Source: JBFMFH01 sp040752275 (GTDB lineage: Bacteria > Acidobacteriota > Vicinamibacteria > Vicinamibacterales > JAKQTR01). From it: a DNA stretch of 13,313 nt. Below the pieces are notes generated by a model. That model worked only from the letters and a program-made list of their open reading frames with translations, had not been told where the DNA came from and did not search any database. Made by a program: the position numbers and the translations under genes. This document shows positions 1 through 7,340 of the stretch, one piece after another (position 1 is the first letter of the stretch; each line of letters opens with the position of its first letter). The stretch lies in the NCBI GenBank assembly GCA_040752275.1, contig JBFMFH010000028.1, positions 1 through 13,313 on the forward strand, in the 5' to 3' direction.

Positions 1-318
1 AGTCGCTTCCCGGCTGAACGGTGGGGCAATTCGCAGTCCCTCCTGTGGTGCCCCCAGTCGTGCCGCCCGTCGTCCCGCCCGCTGTTCCACCTGTTGTGCC
101 ACCGCCGCTGGGCGTCGAACCAGGAGGCAGCCAGTTGCCCGTCGCCGGGTCACAGATCCAGTCGCTTCCCGGCTGAACGGTAGGGCAACTCGCAGTCCCT
201 CCTGTAGTGCCGCCGGTTGACCCACCCGTCGTCCCACCGGTGGTTCCGCCCGTCGTGCCGCCCGTGCTCCCGCCCGTCGTGCCGCCGGTCGCGCCGCCCG
301 TGCTCCCACCAGTCGTGC
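1..318 (-). repeat. 159-bp tandem repeat encoding GGxT linker plus Cys/Trp module
   Basis: Bases 1-55 repeat almost exactly at 160-214 (period 159 bp, 53 codons), with only a few substitutions. Each unit encodes a module starting CPTVQPGSDW, continuing to a GNWLPPG motif, then a GGTT/GGST linker. At about 201-318 the linker alone is ten or so 12-bp GGxT units. A repeat array of this kind can expand or contract without breaking the frame. At least two modules are visible, and the array continues past the left edge. Confidence 0.85.
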
Positions 319-2425
319 TCGCGCCGATCGAGAAGTTCGAATCCGAGACGTCGAAGAAGATGCTGCCGACCGCCTCCACCATGACGCGCGCTGTGCTCGT
401 GGGCGTGTTGGGGACCGTCACCGTCGCCGATCCGGTGTTCGGCACGCTGGTGGCCAGCACAGTGGGGAACGTCGACCCACCATCGGTTGAGAGGAGGATC
501 GTGACGCTGCTCACGTTGATCGGTGAGCCAGTCGTTCCGGCGACGTTCCACGTCACGGTCTCGAAAGCGCTGGCCGTCCAGCTTCCCGAGCCGCTGGGGC
601 TCGTCACGGCGAACGGTCCAGCGCTCGACGCCACGGTGACCAGCGTCTCCCCCGTGGCGATGCCGCCCCCACCGCCTCGATTGTCGCGTGCGGTGACCAT
701 GAACCGCATGGTACGGGCCGAGGCCGGCAGCGTCTCGCCAAGCGCGCACGTACTGGCGCCGCAGAGATAGGTCGTCGGGGGCACGTTGGCGTTGTTCAGC
801 ACGTAGGCCAGGCTCGGGAATACCCGCGTTGGACTCGTCGTGGGCGAGTACGACCGGAACAGCGGACGGGTCCCGTCGTCGGTGGCAAGCTGGGTCGCGT
901 TCGACGACGAGGCACCCACATCGTATTGCTCCCATCCAAAGGTCAAGGCGTCGCCGTTGGCATCGCTGCCGGATGCCGTCAGCCGGAACGGCGTCTGTCG
1001 GGGGACCGCGTAGCTGGCGCCGGTGATGACGGCGGGCGGAGTGTTTCCGTCGGTCGTGAAGACCCCGCACGCGCTCCCGCCACCGGACGTGAGGAACGCC
1101 GTCATCTCATTGAGGCTCTCCACATGGAAGTAGTCATCACTGTGGGGCTGGAGATCTTCTGAGGAGCAGATCCCGGCGTAGGCCATGATCGTCGAGCCGC
1201 TTCCGGGCTCGAAGGCGTGCGAAGCGCTGCGGTTGCCACCGCCGCAACTGCCTGATGTGCCATTGAACGTATGCCGGGCGCCGAACTGGTGACCCATTTC
1301 GTGCGCCACGTAGTCCACGTCGAAGGCGTCGCCGACAGGGTTGGGAAGGCCCGTCACGCCCCGTGCCTTGGCACCGTTCCAGCACGGCACGCCGAGACTG
1401 GCCACTCCACCCCCGCCGGTGCTGAACACGTGCCCGATATCGTACCCGGACGAACCGATGACGGCGTCGATGTTGTTCTGGTTCTGGGTCAACATTGTGA
1501 CCCCGTTGTTGTTGCTGTACGGGTCGGTTGCGGAATCCGTGTAGATCAGCGCCGTCGGATCGGCGGCCGTCCCGGTCCGGACCGTCATGCGCACCGACAG
1601 CTCACGCTCGTAGATGGCGTTCACGCGGTTCATTGTCGTGGTCATTCTCGCGAGCGCGGCGGCCTTGGTGCCGCCTGCCGCCGCCGTGTACTCAGCGGTC
1701 GCGGCAAGCGCCAGGGTGTAGGTCCGCAGGATTCCTCCGTTCGTGAAGGGAAAGCTGTCCACCGATCGGAATCCAGCCTCACCCAGCGGGCCATCGACCA
1801 GGCAGCGCCAGCCCTCGCCCCGCTCGTAGTCGGCCTTGTGATAAGCCACGTAGGTGTCGAGATCATCGTCGGAGCGAGGATCGACATACACCGTCTCGCC
1901 TGGTGCCAGCACAATCGCGTGCAGGCCGGCCGGAGTCCAATCGAAGCGCGCCGTCACGGACGGGTCATCGATGCTGGTACCCCGGTAGGTGCGGATCTCG
2001 GGGAAGGCAGCCGCGAGTTCCGGGGACAGGATCGGCGACTCCTCGACACGGAAGCCGGCGAAGCCTCCATCCGGGAGCGGCAGGCTGAGCATGACCGGCC
2101 GGTCCGTGGCGGCCATCTGGCCCTCGGCGGGCACGCCGAGCAGGTGCCGCTCCAGCAGGCGCCAATCCAGACGAAGGACCGCATGAGGGCCGCCGATACG
2201 GTGCTGGCGGGGTGAGTCCGGCAGTGCACGATCGCTTATCGTCTGCCAGAAACCGTCAGCCGACGAGCGGTCCGGCGGCGCGACCTGAGCCGATGCCGCT
2301 GTGACAAGGACGAAGAACATCGACAGGCTGCTTCCGGCGGCTGCGAAGAACGCCCTTCGGGGCGTGGCGGGGTTCCGCGACACACAAACGTTCGGATGCG
2401 GTTCGGACTGGACGGGAGTCGTCAT
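2..2425 (-). CDS. Secreted M12B/reprolysin-like zinc metalloprotease, 3' end outside window
   Basis: An extracellular zinc endopeptidase is predicted. The open frame runs unbroken from ATG at 2425 to the left edge (at least 808 codons). Residues about 1-48 form an export signal: a long n-region with RRAFF (Tat-like twin arginine), a hydrophobic core, and an ASA-Q cleavage site. A propeptide-like region follows. The zinc site HEMGHQFGARH lies at about residues 375-385 and matches HExxHxxGxxH; TIMAYAG with Met at about 414 is the Met-turn. Upstream, NNIDAVIGSSGYDIGHVFS is typical of bacterial reprolysin-like enzymes. Downstream are two beta-sandwich-like regions (about 455-560 and 600-695), a Gly-Gly-Thr linker, then Cys/Trp modules reading CPTVQPGSDW. 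The family and active site are clear; the substrate is unknown. Start choice: the signal peptide begins well from this ATG. The nearest AGGAGG (2461-2466) is about 36 nt upstream, too far to serve it. Confidence 0.9.
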   Translation of the reverse strand, partial: MTTPVQSEPHPNVCVSRNPATPRRAFFAAAGSSLSMFFVLVTAASAQVAPPDRSSADGFWQTISDRALPDSPRQHRIGGPHAVLRLDWRLLERHLLGVPAEGQMAATDRPVMLSLPLPDGGFAGFRVEESPILSPELAAAFPEIRTYRGTSIDDPSVTARFDWTPAGLHAIVLAPGETVYVDPRSDDDLDTYVAYHKADYERGEGWRCLVDGPLGEAGFRSVDSFPFTNGGILRTYTLALAATAEYTAAAGGTKAAALARMTTTMNRVNAIYERELSVRMTVRTGTAADPTALIYTDSATDPYSNNNGVTMLTQNQNNIDAVIGSSGYDIGHVFSTGGGGVASLGVPCWNGAKARGVTGLPNPVGDAFDVDYVAHEMGHQFGARHTFNGTSGSCGGGNRSASHAFEPGSGSTIMAYAGICSSEDLQPHSDDYFHVESLNEMTAFLTSGGGSACGVFTTDGNTPPAVITGASYAVPRQTPFRLTASGSDANGDALTFGWEQYDVGASSSNATQLATDDGTRPLFRSYSPTTSPTRVFPSLAYVLNNANVPPTTYLCGASTCALGETLPASARTMRFMVTARDNRGGGGGIATGETLVTVASSAGPFAVTSPSGSGSWTASAFETVTWNVAGTTGSPINVSSVTILLSTDGGSTFPTVLATSVPNTGSATVTVPNTPTSTARVMVEAVGSIFFDVSDSNFSIGASTTGGSTGGATGGTTGGSTGGTTGGTTGGTTGGSTGGTTGGTASCPTVQPGSDWICDPATGNWLPPGSTPSGGGTTGGTAGGTTGGTTGGTTGGTANCPTVQPGSD

Positions 2426-2514
2426 GTCGTACCGGGATCGGGTCGGTGCGGCCCTTTCCGCCTCCTGTGTGGTCCCTCGATGCGCGAGTATGGCAACACG
2501 GTTCCCAAGACCGA

Positions 2515-2523
2515 AGTGTAGCA
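2515..2523 (-). promoter_or_regulatory. Possible extended -10 promoter of the metalloprotease gene
   Basis: On the minus strand the sequence reads TGCTACACT, an extended -10 (TG-n-TACACT) about 90 nt upstream of the protease ATG. No convincing -35 box is present. This is the best candidate in the divergent intergenic region but rests on one short motif. Confidence 0.3.
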
Positions 2524-2684
2524 CCAGGGGTTGAGTGCTGTCGTCATGGGCACGGCTGGGGGCCTTCCGCCGCGGCGGGCGCCCGTCCGGCGCCACCCGC
2601 TCGGTTGTGAATCCGTTCTCGTCTCGTTCGGCCCGTGAGAGCCGACAAGGAGGCCGGCCGATCAGGCCGGCTCACGCCATTCTG

Positions 2685-2705
2685 TCTCCTGTCTCCTGTC
2701 TCCTG
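2685..2705 (+). repeat. Three tandem copies of TCTCCTG
   Basis: The heptamer TCTCCTG occurs three times head to tail at 2685-2691, 2692-2698 and 2699-2705, followed by AATTCTG, which resembles a degenerate further unit. It lies between a hairpin and the promoter of the next gene. No function can be assigned. Confidence 0.8.
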
Positions 2706-2765
2706 AATTCTGGGCAAGGATCACCGTCTCGTCTCCTCCGGCCGCAGGCCGCGGCGGCGCTCGTC

Positions 2766-2771
2766 TACAAT
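2766..2771 (+). promoter_or_regulatory. -10 box TACAAT positioned for a leaderless transcript
   Basis: TACAAT is a 5/6 match to the sigma-70 -10 consensus. Exactly six bases separate it from a GTG codon at 2778, so transcription would begin at or next to the start codon. No Shine-Dalgarno sequence precedes the GTG, which fits a leaderless mRNA. The -35 region is GC-rich and unconvincing. Confidence 0.5.
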
Positions 2772-2777
2772 GACCCG

Positions 2778-3938
2778 GTGAACACGGCGAGCGTTTCCTG
2801 GGGCGACCACCTGGCGTTCGGCGAAGGAGACGGGCGACTGGCCACGCCCGACGCCGTTGCGCGGCGCATGGACCGGTGGCGGGACGACCTCGGTGCGACG
2901 AGTGTGCACTGGCGTGTGCTCCGAACGTCGATCGCCGGGCGCTTCCAGGCGGCGCCGGGGTACGCCCACCCCTCCCGAACCCGCACGCGCGACGTCCGCT
3001 GGGATCCCTTCGAGGTCGTCCCGCGGCTGGCCGGTCAGGCTGGGCTGGCGGCGTACCTCTACGTATCGCTGTTCGACGAAGGCTGGCCGCTGGCCCCGCC
3101 GTCAGTACGCGAGACGAGCTTCCACAATGCCATGCACGGCCGGCATGTAGCCTGGCAGAGCGACTTCAGCCGGCGGCACCCAGAATATGCCTGCACGGAC
3201 CGAAGCGGGCGTGTCCGACAGTGGGGCGTGCTGTGTCTGGCGCACGAGGCGGTGCGTGCGCACTTCATCGACCGCTTCGTGGGGTGGATGCGGGATGCTG
3301 CCTTCGATGGTCTCTTCGTGTGCCTTCGGTCGCAGTCCAGGCCGGCGGACCACGCCGACCAGTTCGGGTTCAACGACCCCGTTCGGCACGACTTTCATGC
3401 GCGATTCGGGCGCGATCTGCTCACCGAGGATTTCGATCCCCAGGCCTGGCGTGATCTGCTGGGGGAATATCTGACCAGATTCGTGAGGGAGCTTCGGCAC
3501 GTCCTACGGCCGCTCGGGCGGCGTCTGGCCGTTGGCATGCCGAGGGGCGACGTGCTGGGGCCGCCTCTCGGCAACACTACGCTCGACTGGCGGAGGTGGA
3601 TTGCCGAAGACCTCATCGACGAGATCGTCGTCAACCAGGACTCATCGCGGTGTCCGTCGATGTGGCACGCGCTCTGGCCCATGCATCGCGGCTATGGCTA
3701 CCTGCAGAACTACGTGGATGGCCGCGGCATGCCGGCGCTCAACGAGCAGATCGCACGGGACTACGGTGCGGCGCTGGCGCCCAGCGCGGTCCGCTTGTTT
3801 GTCGCCTGGCAATGGCGGGAGCGGGACGAAGTCGAGGAGGCGCGGATCGCGAGCCTCGCGCCGGTCAGCGGGCTCGTGCACAGCACGTTCCGGTACGACA
3901 ACCCGGCGGCCGTTGCCCGTGACGACTGGCGGGCGTGA
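2778..3938 (+). CDS. Putative TIM-barrel glycoside hydrolase-like protein
   Basis: The predicted soluble protein has 386 residues when started at GTG 2778. That start is chosen because the conserved-looking sequence begins there and a TACAAT box lies six bases upstream; an open extension back to 2535 looks non-coding. There is no signal peptide or membrane segment, so it is probably cytoplasmic. Alternating hydrophobic strands (AAYLYVSLFD at about 92-101, WGVLCLAHEAV at about 149-159, FDGLFVCLRSQS at about 176-187, and FGFNDPV at about 196-202) resemble the strand ends of glycosidase-type (beta/alpha)8 barrels, including proteins annotated as family-10-like glycosyl hydrolases in Planctomycetes and Acidobacteria. 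I see no unambiguous catalytic acid pair, so activity and substrate are unknown. It stands alone: its neighbours are on the other strand or far away. Confidence 0.6.
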   Translation: MNTASVSWGDHLAFGEGDGRLATPDAVARRMDRWRDDLGATSVHWRVLRTSIAGRFQAAPGYAHPSRTRTRDVRWDPFEVVPRLAGQAGLAAYLYVSLFDEGWPLAPPSVRETSFHNAMHGRHVAWQSDFSRRHPEYACTDRSGRVRQWGVLCLAHEAVRAHFIDRFVGWMRDAAFDGLFVCLRSQSRPADHADQFGFNDPVRHDFHARFGRDLLTEDFDPQAWRDLLGEYLTRFVRELRHVLRPLGRRLAVGMPRGDVLGPPLGNTTLDWRRWIAEDLIDEIVVNQDSSRCPSMWHALWPMHRGYGYLQNYVDGRGMPALNEQIARDYGAALAPSAVRLFVAWQWRERDEVEEARIASLAPVSGLVHSTFRYDNPAAVARDDWRA

Positions 3939-4020
3939 CCGCCGAGCGGCACGGGCACGGCGGGAAGCCCGCTCGCCCGCCCTCCAAACCCCGCACTGTC
4001 CGTTCACGATTGCGGATGCC

Positions 4021-4110
4021 GTAGATCTTCTCCTCGCCGTTCCAGAAACGGATGAGCAGGCGTGCTGGCCCGACAGGCTTTGCCGTATCGACTCTGGGCG
4101 TCGGTTCCAT
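4021..4110 (-). pseudogene. DUF2442 gene 5' fragment
   Basis: Thirty codons from ATG 4110 read through PTPRVDTAKPVGPARLLIRF and NGEEKIY, the N-terminal half of a DUF2442 domain. After the Tyr codon at 4021-4023 the frame runs into unrelated sequence, so the C-terminal half is missing. It matches the 5' end of the second DUF2442 copy at 9844-9934 at roughly 80% of bases. Members usually sit behind a DUF4160 gene as a two-gene pair; no DUF4160 partner is visible upstream here. A readable extension upstream of ATG 4110, up to about 4203, has no recognisable homology. Confidence 0.7.
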
Positions 4111-4220
4111 GGTTGGAATCACTCGGTCGTCCGTCGGCTTTGCGAACGGGATGTCGGCGTACCGTTTGGCAGTCCGCTTCGTGGTCTCCCGCCTCCATCC
4201 CACGCATGCACCCCGGGCGC

Positions 4221-4624
4221 CTACGCCGCGGCGATGGCTCGCTTCGTGATGGCGGAGGGAGTGTCCACCCTATCCGGGTGGGGCGGAAGCAGGAGCAGGG
4301 CTTCACCAAGCGGTCTGAGGTCGGCAAGGAACGAGGACGGCACCGGCGGATCGATCCACCTGATCACCCGCCAGTCGTCTTCGGATGTCGTCAGCAGGCG
4401 CCGTGCGAGAGATCCGGGGGAAACAGACCGGCCTCCTTGCTCGACGCTGACGTCAGCGCCGGCCCGATGGGCATGCCCCTCAAGCAACAGAATCCCCAGA
4501 TGTCGGCGACGTCCTTCGCGAGGATGTTCTCGGCGGAATCCAGCCGTCCGAGCGTCGGATGGTGAGACACCGCACCAACGCGAGAGGGCACGTCGTTGAC
4601 GAACTCAAGCTTGAGAGCCACACC
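4221..4624 (-). pseudogene. AbiEii-type nucleotidyltransferase, C-terminal remnant with frameshift
   Basis: Read on the minus strand from about 4624, one frame gives VALKLEFVNDV, then LGRLDSAENILA, KDVADIWGFCC and LFPPDL. This is the C-terminal half of AbiEii/AbiGii-type nucleotidyltransferase-like proteins. At 4408-4413 the frame breaks at a repeated GA dinucleotide (GAGAGA on the plus strand). Homology continues in another frame as ARRLLTTSEDDWRVIRWIDPP and FLADLRPLGEALLLLP. Removing two bases restores PPDLARRLL. Relatives usually carry about a dozen residues (NKL-type helix) between ENILA and KDVADIW, so a small internal deletion is also likely. The N-terminal catalytic half (GS/GG...DxD) is absent. 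The gene is dead; which AbiE-like subfamily it came from is uncertain. Confidence 0.65.
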
Positions 4625-4671
4625 AGGAACTGCGTCGCTCTGACGCTGGTCGTGCACCGACTCGGCCCCGC

Positions 4672-4701
4672 TTGACAATCACCTCCACAAGAGGTCATAT
4701 G
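4672..4701 (+). promoter_or_regulatory. Promoter of the winged-helix/nucleotidyltransferase operon
   Basis: A perfect -35 box TTGACA lies at 4672-4677. The -10 region is either TCATAT (17-bp spacer) or CATATG (18-bp spacer); both are weak hexamers. With CATATG at 4696-4701, transcription would start at 4708-4709, i.e. at the ATG of the regulator gene, giving a leaderless mRNA. A strong -35 with a poor -10 is a layout common in promoters controlled by their own product. Confidence 0.55.
4681..4695 (+). promoter_or_regulatory. Candidate operator: inverted repeat between -35 and -10
   Basis: ACCTC-CACAA-GAGGT is a perfect 5-bp-arm inverted repeat lying wholly inside the promoter spacer. Binding here would block polymerase. 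The first gene of the operon encodes a winged-helix protein, so autorepression is the simplest reading. A direct repeat AGGTCA (4692-4697 and 4713-4718) overlaps the right arm and could be a second contact. No binding data can be read from sequence. Confidence 0.45.
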
Positions 4702-4708
4702 AACTCTT

Positions 4709-5047
4709 ATGAAGGTCAAGGCGCTCGGGAGTCCGTTCGGGAGTCTCACTCGCACGCGGGTGCTGGTCGCCTTGACCCTGCTGGGCACCAGTTATCAGCG
4801 GGAACTCTCCCGGTTGCTCGGCACATCCCCGTCGGTGGTGCAGAAAGCCCTCTCGAGCTTGGAGGGAGATGGGCTGATCTCTGGCCGACTGGTTGGGCGG
4901 ACACGAACCTACAGCATGAACCCGCGGTATTTCGCGCGGACGGAGTTGGGTGCGTTCGTGCGCCGGCTCGCTGAGGCCGACACCCAACTGCAGGCGGGCA
5001 CGGCCGAACTCCGGCGGCGGCCGAGACGGGCCGGCAAACCCGCGTGA
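4709..5047 (+). CDS. Small winged helix-turn-helix regulator, putative antitoxin
   Basis: The 112-residue protein is mostly one winged-helix domain. Residues about 10-75 contain LTRTRVLVALTLLG, the helix pair SYQRELSRLLGTSPSVVQKA (recognition helix about 40-50), and a wing ending in GRTRTYSMNP. It resembles MarR/ArsR-like single-domain regulators that precede nucleotidyltransferase genes, as AbiEi precedes AbiEii. The C-terminus is Arg-rich. Its stop codon overlaps the start of the next gene by four bases (GTGA, 5044-5047), so the two are translationally coupled. Expected roles are autorepression through the inverted repeat in its promoter and, by analogy, neutralisation of the downstream enzyme. 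The regulator fold is well supported; the antitoxin role is inferred from context. Confidence 0.75.
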   Translation: MKVKALGSPFGSLTRTRVLVALTLLGTSYQRELSRLLGTSPSVVQKALSSLEGDGLISGRLVGRTRTYSMNPRYFARTELGAFVRRLAEADTQLQAGTAELRRRPRRAGKPA

Positions 5048-5655
5048 AGCTCCTCAAAGCCTCGACGCTCCAGGAGGTGGCGGCCACGGTCGGCGCCCAT
5101 CTCGCCAGCCATGGCATACGCGCCGTGCTGACCGGAGGCGCATGCGTAGCCATCCATACCGGTACCTACATCTCGAAGGACGCCGACTTCATTCTGCAGA
5201 GCGTGGTCACGCAACGGGCGCTGGACGAGGCGCTTCAGGAACTGGGCTTTGTCAGACGCGGCGCCGAGTATGTTCACCCCGACCTCCCGTTCTGGGTGGA
5301 GTTCCCGCCGGGCCCCCTCTCCATCGGTGACGACCTCGCAATCGTCCCCGTAGAACTCACCATCGGCCATGTCACGACGCTCGGGCTCTCGGCCACGGAC
5401 TCTTGCCGCGATCGCCTTGCGGCGTTCTACCACTGGAACGACCGCCAGGCCCTCACACTCGCCGTCGAGATCGCACGCGTGCAACCCGTTGATCTTGAGG
5501 TGATCCGGCGCTGGAGTACGCGCAAAGGCAAGACCGCGGAGTTCGACGACTTCGTTCGTCGGGTCGGCGCAAGCACCCTCAGGGCCCGCCGAGCTCCGCC
5601 CACCCGCAGGCCCTCCGCGCGTGGTCGTCAGCGACGCGGAAGCCGCCGGGGCTGA
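5044..5655 (+). CDS. Nucleotidyltransferase (AbiEii/DUF6036-like), putative toxin
   Basis: A 203-residue polymerase-beta-fold nucleotidyltransferase. The nucleotide-binding GG is at 31-32 (LTGGACVAIHTG), the metal-binding acids are D46 and D48 in SKDADF, and E86 in FWVEFPPG is a plausible third acid. The fold continues with LGLSATDSCRDRLAAFYHW, the conserved helix that follows the catalytic part in this group. The first line of the active site is complete, so the enzyme could be active. From about residue 178 the sequence becomes Arg/Pro-rich and unlike the family, perhaps a read-through tail after loss of an older stop. The start GTG 5044 overlaps the upstream regulator gene. Such pairs are known or suspected type IV-like or NMP-transferring toxin-antitoxin systems. 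Here the toxin role is inferred, and the target (tRNA or protein) is unknown. Confidence 0.8.
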   Translation: MKLLKASTLQEVAATVGAHLASHGIRAVLTGGACVAIHTGTYISKDADFILQSVVTQRALDEALQELGFVRRGAEYVHPDLPFWVEFPPGPLSIGDDLAIVPVELTIGHVTTLGLSATDSCRDRLAAFYHWNDRQALTLAVEIARVQPVDLEVIRRWSTRKGKTAEFDDFVRRVGASTLRARRAPPTRRPSARGRQRRGSRRG

Positions 5656-5684
5656 CCCACGCACCACCGAGCGCAAGCTCCTCG

Positions 5685-7340
5685 TCACCGCCAGCCATCG
5701 GTCCCGGTACGGGCGCTACGTCTCTCCCTTGATCGCGGAGCGCAGCGAATCCCAGCGAACCGAGGCGATAGCCCGACCAGAAGATCGCCGACATGAGCGG
5801 ACCGCCGGATCGCTGGCTTGCAACAGGCCAGTGTCAGGTTCTTTGCTGCCCGCTCCTGAAGGTCCCCAAGGATGTCCTCGACCTGCTCCAACGCGGCCCG
5901 CAGATCGTCCGCGATCTCCTGCGCGAGCACGTCGGGGTCTGGCAGGTTCGCGCTGTCCTCCAGCGACTCGTCCCGCAGCCAGAACAGGTCCAGTGAGACC
6001 TTGTCTCGGGCCAGTATCTCGTCGTAGGTGTACGGCCGCCAGCGCCCGTCCGGGTTGTCCGGCGTCCACGTCGGCGTTCGATTGTGCCGGTCACCCGGCC
6101 GGTAGCAGGCCACGAACTGATCGAGGTCGGCCCGCACCAGGCGACGGGTCTTCAGGGTGAAGTGCTTGTTCGTGCGCAGGTCGTAGACCCAGACCTGCTT
6201 GGTCCATGGTTCCTTGGACCCCGGCTTACGGTCGAAGAAGACGACGTTCGCCTTGACCCCCTGCGCATAGAAGATCCCGGTGGGAAGGCGCAGCAGTGTG
6301 TGGACCTCGCACTCGTGGAGCAGTTTCCTGCGCACCGTTTCGCCGGCGCCGCCCTCGAACAGGACGTTGTCGGGCACGACCACGGCGGCCCGGCCATGGA
6401 TCTTCAGCAGCGACTTCACGTGCTGGACGAAATTCAACTGCTTGTTCGAGGTGGTCGTCCAGAAGTCCGGTCGGTTGTAGGTGACCGTCTCCCCGTCCGT
6501 CTCGCCCTCCTCTGTGACCACCGTGATGCTCGACTTCTTCCCGAAGGGCGGGTTGGTGATCACCACGTCGACGTGAGGGGACGGTTCGTTCCGGAGCGAG
6601 TCGTCGGTCTTGATCGGCGGCCCGCGGCTGTCGTCGTCCGGGCCGATGCCGTGCAGGAACAGGTTCATCGCGCACAGCCGGGAGACGCCGTCCACCAGTT
6701 CCACCCCCCGGAGTGCCTCGTACCTGAGGTGCTTCTTCTGGTCCCGATCGAGATCGCCCTGCGCGAGGTACTCGTGGGCGGCCAGCAGGAACCCGCCGGT
6801 CCCGCACGCCGGGTCCATGACGATCTCCCCTGATCTCGGCTGGATGCAATCCACGATGGCCTGAATGAGCGGGCGCGGCGTGAAATACTGGCCTGCGCCG
6901 CCCTTCACGTCCTGCGCGTTCTTCTCCAGCAAGCCCTCGTAGGCGTCGCCCTTCACGTCGGCCGACATCGCGAGCCAGTCTTCCTTGCCGATCAACTCGA
7001 CGACGAGTTGGCGCAGCTTGGCGGGGTCCTGAATCCTGTTCTGCGCCTTGCGGAAGATGAGACCCAGCATGCCGCCCGCCTCGCCCAGCGTGCGCAGCGT
7101 GTTCCGATAGTGTTCCTCCAGACGGGCTCCCTCCATCTGAGGGTTGGAGAGATCGGCCCAGCGATACCCCTCCGGGATGGGCTGGGGCGTGGCCGTCAGC
7201 CGGGCTCGCTCGTCCGCCATCTTCAGGAACAGCAGGAACGTCAGCTGCTCCAGGTGGTCCTGATACGACAGGCCATCGTCCCGCAGCACGTTGCAGAACG
7301 ACCACAACTTCTGGACGATGCGGTTCGAGATGTCGCTCAC
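5685..7340 (-). CDS. hsdM: Type I restriction-modification DNA methyltransferase subunit (orphan)
   Basis: This is the N6-adenine methyltransferase subunit of a type I restriction-modification enzyme, which normally works with HsdS (specificity) and HsdR (cleavage). Residues 1-135 are the helical HsdM N-terminal domain. QYFTPRP is at 151-157, the AdoMet-binding motif DPACGTGGFL at 176-185, and the catalytic NPPFGKK at 263-269. Family-like sequence continues to about residue 501 (ESLEDSANLP, ALEQVEDILGDL). The last 50 residues, Arg-rich from AIRRSAH onward, are not HsdM-like and suggest a lost stop codon or a deletion downstream. Start GTG 7340 overlaps the stop of the upstream remnant by four bases. 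No hsdS or hsdR follows; the next gene is convergent. It may methylate nothing without HsdS, or use one encoded elsewhere. Confidence 0.9.
   Translation of the reverse strand: MSDISNRIVQKLWSFCNVLRDDGLSYQDHLEQLTFLLFLKMADERARLTATPQPIPEGYRWADLSNPQMEGARLEEHYRNTLRTLGEAGGMLGLIFRKAQNRIQDPAKLRQLVVELIGKEDWLAMSADVKGDAYEGLLEKNAQDVKGGAGQYFTPRPLIQAIVDCIQPRSGEIVMDPACGTGGFLLAAHEYLAQGDLDRDQKKHLRYEALRGVELVDGVSRLCAMNLFLHGIGPDDDSRGPPIKTDDSLRNEPSPHVDVVITNPPFGKKSSITVVTEEGETDGETVTYNRPDFWTTTSNKQLNFVQHVKSLLKIHGRAAVVVPDNVLFEGGAGETVRRKLLHECEVHTLLRLPTGIFYAQGVKANVVFFDRKPGSKEPWTKQVWVYDLRTNKHFTLKTRRLVRADLDQFVACYRPGDRHNRTPTWTPDNPDGRWRPYTYDEILARDKVSLDLFWLRDESLEDSANLPDPDVLAQEIADDLRAALEQVEDILGDLQERAAKNLTLACCKPAIRRSAHVGDLLVGLSPRFAGIRCAPRSRERRSARTGTDGWR

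Larger units (their letters stand above)
2426..2777. other. Divergent intergenic region with a GC hairpin
   Basis: This stretch separates two divergent genes. It holds a perfect 7-bp hairpin (GCCGGCC at 2653-2659, loop GATCA, GGCCGGC at 2665-2671) with no T-run, a 7-bp tandem repeat just after it, and the two candidate promoters listed separately. The frame of the downstream gene stays open back to 2535, but that part is low-complexity and unlike a protein N-terminus, so I treat it as non-coding. Confidence 0.5.

Noticed and set aside
207..770. Plus-strand frame encoding Pro-Val-Val repeats
   Set aside because: It is the antisense of the GGxT linker and beta-sandwich part of the minus-strand protease, whose frame is unbroken and carries the zinc-site motif.
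3950..3980. GCGGG-AAG-CCCGC hairpin after the glycoside hydrolase-like gene as a terminator
   Set aside because: The stem is short and no T-run follows.
3532..4599. 355-codon plus-strand open frame
   Set aside because: It is Arg/Ser/Thr-rich, starts inside the glycoside hydrolase-like gene in another frame, and runs across the antisense of two remnants.
5579..5794. Small minus-strand frame between the convergent nucleotidyltransferase and hsdM genes
   Set aside because: It has no homology or ribosome binding site and overlaps both gene tails in another frame.
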